A stretch of 15,807 nucleotides of DNA from Entamoeba invadens IP1 (taxonomy: Eukaryota > Evosea > Mastigamoebida > Endamoebidae). A program made the position numbers and the translations under genes. The stretch spans positions 763,136 through 778,942 of the forward strand of contig NW_004443692.1 of NCBI RefSeq assembly GCF_000330505.1, given 5' to 3'. The notes under the pieces are model-generated. The model worked only from the letters and a program-made list of their open reading frames with translations. It was not told the origin of the DNA and did not search any database. Positions 9,301-15,807 of the stretch are shown here, one piece after another. Each line of letters opens with the position of its first letter. Within the stretch, counting starts at the first letter, position 1.

Positions 9301-12066
9301 ATGTTAGTGTTGATTATTGGGTTGCTGATTTTGGTTGTGATGGGAAGAACAATTCCACAACATGCAAAAACGGATAAAACACAAGGAGATGTCATACCAC
9401 TCGACTGTAATGGAACTATTGTGAATGTTACTGGAGAAGAACTTCCGAACTATGAAGAATGTGAAAAATACACGTGGAGCAATGATACGTATATTCTCGT
9501 TGTTTGTGATAACGAACTTCTCAACATGACCACAGAACAGCGACTAATTTCTGATTTGTGTGTCGACTTCAAGTTAGACGGAAATGGAACCATCCTATTG
9601 AATTGCAGTGGGGTTGTGGTCAAAGCAAACCACGAACAAAATGCGACATTGAAGAATTGCATCGAAGTCAAAAATAATACGAAAGTAGTAACTATTGTAT
9701 GTAATGGGACTTTGGTAAATGTGGCTGAAGAAGAGAGGTATCTGTATGAAGACTGTACTGACTACAATTCAAGCAAATTGACTTTTGTCATCATAGATTG
9801 TAATGGATATATTTATAACGTGACCACAGAACAAAGAGACAATTACACCAATTGTGTCGATTTCTTAAAGGTAGACGACGCAAATGTCACAATGAAATGT
9901 ACAGGAGGTATCATCATTGAAACGATAAAAGACGACATTGAACATTATAAGAATTGTAAAGAGTTTACGAATGAGTATATTATCATACAATGCGATATAA
10001 CAATTATCAATGTTACTGTTGAAGATAGACAAAACTACCCCGATTGCACCAACTATATGTATAATGACACATCATTTATAATCATCAATTGCAATGGAAC
10101 AATAATGAATATGACATCGAAGCAGAGAATTTATTATATGGAATGTGTCAATTATGTCCCAGACTTGTTGGCCGATGTCACGTTAAACTGTTCGGGTATT
10201 ATCATACAAGCTTCAGAAAAACAAGAGGAGGAATTGATTAATTGTGCAGAAGTGGAGACTGAAAAGGTAATCACTGTCGATTGCGATGGAACGTTAGTCA
10301 ATGTGACTCAAACTGAGCAACCCCATTATGAGAATTGCACAGAGTTTATACCAAGCAACAATACATACATTGTGGTGAACTGCAACAATTATATATATAA
10401 CGTAACAACACAAATAAGATACAACCTTATTTGGTGTAAAGACTTCATCCCCGGTGTTAACGCCAATATCACTCTCAATTGTGAAGGTCTCAAGATCAAT
10501 GCGAGTTACGATCAGATGAACGAATTTGTGAATTGCTATCCAATCAATTCCACTTATCACATTTTGATATCATGTAACGGCACCTTGACGAACATCTTGG
10601 CGTCAGATAGAATGAAATACCCCACATGCTCAGATTACATGAAAGATGATAACATATACACTATAGTTAATTGTAACGGAACAGGTTATAACACAACAAA
10701 AACAAAAAGGGTGGACGAGTATTATACGTGCACGGAATACATAATACCTTACCAAGCAAATGTTACTATCAATTGTAATGGAACTATATTTAATGTGACT
10801 AAAGAAGACAGAAATCAATTTAACAATTGCGTGGACGTGTACCCTATTCGTCCTAATGAGACAGTAACAATTAATTGTGACGGGAAAATTGTAAACATTA
10901 GCAGACTAGACAGACCTTTCTACCCAAATTGTACGGATTATGTAACACCAGTTAATAACACTAAGGTGTATCACCATGTTGTTTGTAACAATACATCACT
11001 TTATGTTGACCAAAATGAATTGTTGTATTACAAACATTGCGAAGACAAGGGCGTGGAAAACTTCATCTTTAAAAATGCGAATTTGAATCACCAAAACATC
11101 ACCAATGTTGAGAAGAAAGATATGAAAATGGAAGAGTGTAAAGTAGAGAGTGCGTATGTGGCTTATTCGAAAATAGAGCAGGGCTCATTCAAAAAAACCG
11201 AATTTTCAAAGCTTGTTGTTGATTTGTCCGTTGTGGCCAATTCGTTTTTTACTAAAACCGATTTCAAAAAGTTTGTGTCGAACGGGCTCGACTTTTTGAA
11301 CTGCTCAGTGTATGAAGCTGATTTTGAGAGTGGCACAAAAGTGATGAATTCCATGTTTAATGGTGGGAGTTTTGTGAGTGTCGAAATTAAAGGGAGTGAT
11401 AAACACGGAAGAGGGAATAAAGGAATGACAAAGGATAATGAAATGATGAGAAGTAAAATCGATGAAAAGGGTTCAAAGGAAGGAGAGACTTTGTTTCAAG
11501 GAGTCACTTTTCTTGAAAACATTTTCGATGATTTCAAATTTGAAAGAGCGAAACTGACTGATTTCTATTTGTACAAAGGAGTTTTCATCAAATTCAAAGT
11601 AAAAGAGTCTCAGATAACAAACATGACAATATTTAACAGCAATTTCTATACTGTTACTATTGAAAACACACATGTTGTCTATTCACATTTTACTGTGGTT
11701 GTACATGATCATTTCGAAATTAAAAATACAACATTCGAGAATTGTGTTTTGAACTTGGACAAAGATAGTAAGTCGATTTTCAGAAACACCAAATTTATTA
11801 ATTCGTCGGTAAATGGTATTTTCATGGAGGAGAAGACTGGTGACTTCACGACAGATCAATTTGGCATTACAGATAATGTCCCGAGTGAAAGCGAAAGTAA
11901 TGGAAATGAAAGTAATAACCACAAGATTGTCATTACTGTTGTTAGTGTAGTGGTGGCATTGTTAGTTGTTATTTCGGTCATTATCGGTGTTATTATGTTC
12001 ATTTATTTTGGAAGAAAGAATCCAAACAGATCAAACCCTTATAATTATGTGTTGGCTGACAACTAA
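9301..12066 (+). CDS. Large repeat surface glycoprotein, type I membrane (unknown family)
   Basis: I do not recognise this as a named family. It starts with a signal peptide (LVLIIGLLILVVMG). Residues 36-580 form 17 units of about 33 residues, each with two cysteines exactly or nearly 18 apart, around a core CNGTIVNVTxEER..Y.NC. Units recur in groups of three, a super-repeat of about 97 residues. Residues 581-857 are a stalk rich in F, N, K, T and S with periodic hydrophobics (KTTEF/TDF/NTTFEN type), resembling pentapeptide-repeat or beta-helix folds. A membrane helix spans about 875-903, followed by a short basic tail ending NPYNYVLADN. By hand I count at least 35 N-x-S/T sequons before residue 600, so the ectodomain should be heavily glycosylated. 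It is intronless. The gene at 14280 is a smaller paralogue. A surface role (adhesion, coat or receptor) is inference. Confidence 0.85.
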   Translation: MLVLIIGLLILVVMGRTIPQHAKTDKTQGDVIPLDCNGTIVNVTGEELPNYEECEKYTWSNDTYILVVCDNELLNMTTEQRLISDLCVDFKLDGNGTILLNCSGVVVKANHEQNATLKNCIEVKNNTKVVTIVCNGTLVNVAEEERYLYEDCTDYNSSKLTFVIIDCNGYIYNVTTEQRDNYTNCVDFLKVDDANVTMKCTGGIIIETIKDDIEHYKNCKEFTNEYIIIQCDITIINVTVEDRQNYPDCTNYMYNDTSFIIINCNGTIMNMTSKQRIYYMECVNYVPDLLADVTLNCSGIIIQASEKQEEELINCAEVETEKVITVDCDGTLVNVTQTEQPHYENCTEFIPSNNTYIVVNCNNYIYNVTTQIRYNLIWCKDFIPGVNANITLNCEGLKINASYDQMNEFVNCYPINSTYHILISCNGTLTNILASDRMKYPTCSDYMKDDNIYTIVNCNGTGYNTTKTKRVDEYYTCTEYIIPYQANVTINCNGTIFNVTKEDRNQFNNCVDVYPIRPNETVTINCDGKIVNISRLDRPFYPNCTDYVTPVNNTKVYHHVVCNNTSLYVDQNELLYYKHCEDKGVENFIFKNANLNHQNITNVEKKDMKMEECKVESAYVAYSKIEQGSFKKTEFSKLVVDLSVVANSFFTKTDFKKFVSNGLDFLNCSVYEADFESGTKVMNSMFNGGSFVSVEIKGSDKHGRGNKGMTKDNEMMRSKIDEKGSKEGETLFQGVTFLENIFDDFKFERAKLTDFYLYKGVFIKFKVKESQITNMTIFNSNFYTVTIENTHVVYSHFTVVVHDHFEIKNTTFENCVLNLDKDSKSIFRNTKFINSSVNGIFMEEKTGDFTTDQFGITDNVPSESESNGNESNNHKIVITVVSVVVALLVVISVIIGVIMFIYFGRKNPNRSNPYNYVLADN
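9391..11040 (+). repeat. 17 tandem C-x17-C repeat units coding the ectodomain
   Basis: First cysteines fall at residues 36, 69, 102, 134, 167, 200, 231, 264, 297, 328, 361, 394, 425, 458, 492, 526 and 562, and second cysteines lie 18 (sometimes 19) later. Every third unit matches best: CNGTLVNV type, then CNxYIYNVTTEQR type, then NCSGIII type. Cys at 36, 134, 231, 328 and 425 therefore mark a super-period of 97-98 residues, about 291-294 bp. The last units lose the three-fold order and widen to 34-36. The DNA has diverged between copies, so the array is old. Confidence 0.9.
11923..12009 (+). other. Membrane-spanning segment and stop-transfer of the large glycoprotein
   Basis: Residues 875-903 (core VSVVVALLVVISVIIGVIMF) form a single hydrophobic helix followed by GRK. 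It leaves a tail of about 18 residues in the cytoplasm, ending NPYNYVLADN, where YNYV fits a YxxPhi sorting pattern. Confidence 0.85.
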
Positions 12067-12245
12067 TTCAATGTTATACAAATACTACTTTTAATTATTT
12101 TTAATTTAGAAGGTTTTAACATTTTTTTTAATTATATTCACAGTTGAGTTTTCAATATAAAACCATTTAATAAATGCCTTTTTACTTAAATTTTTATTAA
12201 AAACAATTATAACATTAAATAATTAAAACAAATTAAAAAAAATTT

Positions 12246-12294
12246 AAATATAAAAAATATAACAACTGTCTAAGTTGTTATATTTTTTATATTT
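12246..12294. repeat. Perfect 22-bp hairpin, 5-nt loop
   Basis: The arm 12246-12267 is exactly reverse-complementary to 12273-12294, with loop GTCTA. The inner stem contains ATAACAACT/AGTTGTTAT. It lies 180 bp after the large glycoprotein stop. It could act as a 3'-end structure or be the remains of a small inverted-repeat element. Confidence 0.85.
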
Positions 12295-12477
12295 GATATT
12301 TAAAATTTAATTAAATCATTTACTCATTCTTTCATAAACAAAAACTTTCTTTTTCAAAAACAAATTGTATTTTTTTTCTTTATATTTACTAGTAAAAAAA
12401 TTAATAAAACAATTAAAAAAACTTTTCAATGTTCTTTTTACTGAAACTAATTTATTATTTTCTTTCAAAACATTTAA

Positions 12478-12505
12478 AAAGTTCAAATAACAACATTTGA
12501 ACTTT
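12478..12505. repeat. 11-bp inverted repeat, 6-nt loop
   Basis: AAAGTTCAAAT at 12478-12488 pairs with ATTTGAACTTT at 12495-12505, with loop AACAAC. It is perfect but short for such A/T-rich sequence. Confidence 0.6.
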
Positions 12506-12751
12506 AAACAAAAAAATGCATATATAAAAATTTGGATCTATCGATTCTGTCGATACAATAAAACACCATATTCCATTTTGAGTTATTATATGTATTAATT
12601 ATAATAATTAATATTATATCGATAATAACAATGAAATGAAATATTTATTTTGTTTAGTCATTTCTATATAAAAACATGTGTGTCTTTTTTTGCTTTGAAA
12701 AATGAAAAAATCATCTGTAAATTATGAAATAACTACAGATAGAAGAATTAT

Positions 12752-12778
12752 TGGTTGTCATAGAAAAAGTGGTTGTCA
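12752..12778 (+). repeat. Left arm of a distant inverted repeat (GGTTGTCA motif)
   Basis: The 27-bp arm contains two copies of TGGTTGTCA separated by TAGAAAAAG. It matches the reverse complement of 13518-13544 with one mismatch, and similarity extends outward to an ACAGAT box on both sides. It lies inside a small frame, 12702-12863 (53 codons), reading GCHRKSGCHE. Confidence 0.7.
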
Positions 12779-13162
12779 TGAAAATAATGTTATTAAAAGC
12801 AAAAAAAATCGATTTTTTTTCAAAAATTTTCCCAGTGTACTGAGTAAGTCAATTATCAAATGAAATAATAAATATTAACTAATTTGTTTTATGTTTTTAT
12901 AAAGTATTAAACAAATGTTAATAATGTTAATATTTTAAACTTTTAACAATAATAAAAATTATGTATTTGGAAAAGACTTATTAAATGAAGTATATTTGTT
13001 TTTTTTTATGAACCTTACTACAGTAGGAGATAAAGACAATGAAAACAATAATCAGCACAAAACGTTTGGTTAATTTGAACACTATAACAGTTTTCATTAT
13101 GAAATGTCATATTTGTAATATAACGTCATATTACATATTGTTTATTAATGAATGTCTATTGA

Positions 13163-13463
13163 TTAATTATTCGTTTTCAACGTTATTAATATACAAACCT
13201 GATAATCGTGATTTTTGCTTGTTTGATTTACGCATCCCCAACTTATTCATAATAAATTGCACATCCCCCACATCAATTCATTTTATATCGAGACGACAAG
13301 GTGCAGTCAATTTTGATTTTGAAGATGAGTAAAATATTTTTGTGCTTTTTCTGTTTTTTATATAAAAATAGTCTTTTTTATTTTTTTCATCCTTTTGACA
13401 ACCACTTTCTGAAAAATCAATCCAAATCACCACTGCTTTCCCGTAATTTTGCTTGTTAAACAA
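13163..13463 (-). pseudogene. Possible decayed coding fragment
   Basis: On the minus strand one frame runs from about 13463 (VVIWIDFSESGCQKDEK...), passes one TGA near 13278, and continues as IDVGDVQFIMNKLGMRKSNK and on to a TAA near 13163. The part around the TGA has less A/T and mixed residues, so it looks more like decayed coding DNA than random spacer. I do not recognise the product. It may belong to an element bounded by the inverted repeat. It could also be chance. Confidence 0.3.
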
Positions 13464-13517
13464 CTAACAATTTATAATTATTAAAAATAAATTAATAAAA
13501 ATACTTTTTTATACTCT

Positions 13518-13544
13518 TGACAACTACTTTTTCTATGACAACCA
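13518..13544 (-). repeat. Right arm of the inverted repeat (GGTTGTCA motif)
   Basis: Read on the minus strand this arm matches 12752-12778 with one mismatch in 27, and both are flanked by ACAGAT. Another copy of the short core (AAAGTGGTTGTCAA, minus strand) is at 13395-13408. The arms lie about 740 bp apart. Confidence 0.7.
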
Positions 13545-14248
13545 CTTTTTCTTGCATCTGTATTATTTTTTTTTAAATAACTTTAAAAGTTATTTTTTTA
13601 TATTAATGTTTTTATGTTTTAAGATCGTTTCAACAACAAAAATAGAACAGAAAGTTATGTTTTTTTAATTTTTGAGTGCCATTTAATTATAACATTTCGA
13701 CATTAAAGACAAAAGCCATATTATAGTATTAATTATTAAATGGTTTATATTATGAAAAATGAAAAAAAAACAAAAAAACAGTTTTGAATGTCACAGTTTT
13801 TCTCTTATTAAAACCATTTTTCTTTTGTTTTTGGATATAATAATACCATTTAAACGTTATTGCCTTTCATTTTTGATACATCTACTTTCTGTTCTAATAA
13901 TACTTTTTTTTTGTAGGTTAATTCATAAATTCAAGACCAAAACTTATATATGTTGTTATTTGCAAAATAAAAATAAAACCCGAAAACATCCTTATAAAAT
14001 ATGCAAAAGAATATATCATTAACTTACAATTGATTTATTGGGTGTAAAATCATTTATTTAAATGAATTACAAGTCGATCAAACTATAAATACACTTACTT
14101 ATAAATGGACAATTAACCAAAAAAATATGAATGAACACAAAACCTTGTTTAAATTTCCCTCTCATTTGCCTTATTTTTTTACATAATCTGGCTGAAGAAT
14201 CCGTTTCAAGGATGTTTTGGTTGTTACTCCTTTTGAATGAATTTCCCT

Positions 14249-14256
14249 ATAAAAAC
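14249..14256 (+). promoter_or_regulatory. TATA-like element before the small glycoprotein gene
   Basis: TATAAAAA lies 24 bases before the ATG at 14280. Entamoeba core promoters carry a TATA-like box about 30 bases before the transcript start and have very short leaders, so the placement is plausible but slightly tight. In such A/T-rich DNA this could be chance. Confidence 0.25.
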
Positions 14257-14279
14257 CAATTTACATCTTTATAATTAAA

Positions 14280-15404
14280 ATGCTTTTGTTTCTCTTCACA
14301 GCTTTAGCGTTGGCAACACAGAACACTGTTCTGATTGACTGTTCTGGTGATATTAAAAGTGTCACCTCACAAGAACGAGTATTATATCCACAATGTGCAG
14401 ATACAATGATCCAAATACAAACAGCCGCGTCTTTCCACAATGTCCAGTGCAACTGCCTTTCTTCTTACATGAACGTGAATAATATGGTCACAGACCCTGA
14501 TTGTGTTGATAAAGGAGTTGTCACATTTATTTCTAAGAAGAATAACTTGGACAACTTGGTGATGTACAAAACCGAAAAAATCGGTATGGAAGTTGAAGAC
14601 GGGACATTTACGAAAATCAGTTTCGTTGAGGGCAAGTCACAAGACAGCAAAGTCAAAGACTCCAAATTTTCAAATTTTGAAATCACCAAGAGCAAATTCA
14701 AAAATATGAAGTTCAGCGATAACACTTTTGAAAATGGGAATGTCATGGTCAATGATTTCTTTGATGGTGAAATTGATGAATTGACCATTAAAGACACGAC
14801 CGTTGATAGTAACCTCTTCTCAAACTCCAAAATCGAAAAAGTAACCCTCGATGGTTCACAGAAGACTAACAAACTGACTGAAAACGTTTTTTTCAAGTGC
14901 GAAATTAGTGGGGTGACTTTTAAAAATGGTGACTTGTCTAATACAGTGATTAGTCAGTCGAGCATTGAAAACTCAAAACTTGACAACGTTTATATCAGCA
15001 ACATCACTTCGAAGACACAAAAATTGGAAAAATTTGAAATGACAAATTCTGTAGTCGAGAAAGCAAACATCGAAGTTGAAGTTTCCAATGAAAACAAATT
15101 CGAAAACGTCAAATTTGTCGATTCAGTTGTGAATTTGCAAGGTGGAGATAAAGCAACATCGTTCAAAAATATCATTCTTATTCGATCAACTATTAACGGA
15201 ATGTACAAAGAGAATGAAAGTGGAGACTATTCTGTGCAAAATGGAAGTCTTACAGAGGACAAAAAGTCAAACAAGGCTGGTATGATTGTTGGTATTATCA
15301 TTGCTGTTATAGTTGTTGTTGCAGTTGTTGCTATAGCAGTCGTTGTGGGTGTTGTTTTCTTTTTGAAAAAACGTAACTCGGTTATTCCTTATAGCCAAGC
15401 TTAA
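14280..15404 (+). CDS. Small surface glycoprotein, type I membrane, paralogue of the 921-residue protein
   Basis: This 374-residue intronless protein has a signal peptide (MLLFLFTALALATQ) and two cysteine units, C21-C39 and C57-C75. Each has the same 18-residue spacing, and the unit spacing of 36 matches the last two units of the larger protein (C526-C544, C562-C580). Right after the second unit both proteins share C-x-DKGVxxFI. Residues 76-330 are the same stalk type, with SKF, NTF and VTF steps every 5-10 residues like a pentapeptide or beta-helix fold. Near its end both have NG(M/I)(Y/F)...GD(Y/F). A membrane helix spans about 335-362, with tail KKRNSVIPYSQA. Far fewer sequons are present than in the larger protein. 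Function is unknown; a surface location is inferred. Confidence 0.85.
   Translation: MLLFLFTALALATQNTVLIDCSGDIKSVTSQERVLYPQCADTMIQIQTAASFHNVQCNCLSSYMNVNNMVTDPDCVDKGVVTFISKKNNLDNLVMYKTEKIGMEVEDGTFTKISFVEGKSQDSKVKDSKFSNFEITKSKFKNMKFSDNTFENGNVMVNDFFDGEIDELTIKDTTVDSNLFSNSKIEKVTLDGSQKTNKLTENVFFKCEISGVTFKNGDLSNTVISQSSIENSKLDNVYISNITSKTQKLEKFEMTNSVVEKANIEVEVSNENKFENVKFVDSVVNLQGGDKATSFKNIILIRSTINGMYKENESGDYSVQNGSLTEDKKSNKAGMIVGIIIAVIVVVAVVAIAVVVGVVFFLKKRNSVIPYSQA
15281..15367 (+). other. Membrane-spanning segment of the small glycoprotein
   Basis: Residues 334-362 (GMIVGIIIAVIVVVAVVAIA and onward) are a long Val/Ile/Ala helix followed by KKR. The extreme valine content mirrors the anchor of the larger paralogue. 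Confidence 0.85.
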
Positions 15405-15807
15405 AAATGTTTCTTCGCGTTATTTTGTTTAGTTTTTAAGCAATTTTTATTGATATATTTTAATCTTTATGTATAAAACCAATAAAATTTATTTTAATTA
15501 TTCACACAACAAAATAACCAATACAAAAACTTTTTCAATAATTTAAACAAAGTCCATGAACCATCATTACCAAAACTTAACTGTTAAATTGATTTTTTGT
15601 GGGATATAAATTGTCTTTTGTGTTTAATTCCATTACAATTAATTATAACTTGTGTGTAATTAAATTGTTATTACTTAGTTTAATTTAAAAGTCAGTAATA
15701 AACAAATACCAATATCAATTTGATTGTGTAAAAAACATCATTATTCTTGTTTTTCATTTAACAACTTTGAATTGCTTACACATGTAAGTGAGATATAGTA
15801 TATATTA
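15405..15807. other. A/T-rich 3' flank, no gene seen
   Basis: This follows the small glycoprotein stop. It is A/T-rich with T-runs that would suit 3' end formation. I see no gene or strong repeat up to the window edge. Confidence 0.6.

Larger units (their letters stand above)
12067..14279. other. Long A/T-rich spacer with repeats and relic coding sequence
   Basis: This spacer of 2.2 kb separates the two related glycoprotein genes. It holds a perfect hairpin (12246-12294), a smaller inverted repeat (12478-12505), an inverted-repeat pair (12752-12778 and 13518-13544), and a possible decayed frame on the minus strand near 13160-13463. Frames of 97 codons (13039-13332, plus) and 87 codons (13759-14022, plus) have compositions that look like chance. 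I see no intact gene. Confidence 0.55.

Noticed and set aside
13039..13332. 97-codon plus-strand frame
   Set aside because: Residues are dominated by I, L, F, N and Y as expected from A/T-rich DNA, there is no recognisable domain, and the opposite strand looks more coding-like in part.
13759..14022. 87-codon plus-strand hydrophobic frame
   Set aside because: It starts in an A-run and reads as low-complexity K, F, I and L, the usual chance product of such sequence. It has no upstream context of a gene.
14465..14896. 143-codon minus-strand frame
   Set aside because: It is antisense to the stalk of the small glycoprotein, where signal peptide, stalk and anchor are all on the plus strand.

Overview
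The window reads as nuclear DNA of an Entamoeba species. Coding sequence sits in very A/T-rich DNA. The four introns I infer all begin GTTTGT and end in ATAG, which is the Entamoeba splice style. One gene is a Cys-rich receptor-like transmembrane kinase of the type greatly expanded in that genus. The long intergenic stretches (1.2 and 2.2 kb) fit E. invadens better than the compact E. histolytica genome, but the species is an inference.

Layout: positions 1-763 are A/T-rich 3' flank. Positions 764-5784 (minus strand) hold a transmembrane kinase gene. Its long uninterrupted frame lacks a proper start, but two introns restore a signal peptide and the first CxxC modules, giving 1593 residues. Positions 5785-6989 are a divergent intergenic region. 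Positions 6990-8985 (plus) hold a RhoGAP-domain gene in three exons (about 613 residues). Positions 9301-12066 (plus) hold an intronless 921-residue secreted/type I membrane protein. It has 17 two-cysteine repeats, a beta-helix-like stalk, one membrane segment and a short tail. Positions 12067-14279 are a long A/T-rich spacer with a strong hairpin, an inverted-repeat pair and relic coding sequence. Positions 14280-15404 (plus) hold a 374-residue protein that is a miniature of the 921-residue one, with two repeats followed by the same stalk, membrane segment and tail. The rest is 3' flank.

Taken together this is a surface and signalling neighbourhood: a receptor-like kinase, a Rho-family GTPase regulator that would act on the actin cytoskeleton, and two related surface glycoproteins. 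The most novel element is that protein pair. I do not recognise it as a named family. It shows a clear architecture (strict C-x17-C repeats, a three-unit super-period, very dense N-glycosylation sequons) and apparent growth of one paralogue by about 15 extra repeat units. No tRNA, rRNA, CRISPR array or intact transposase gene was seen.
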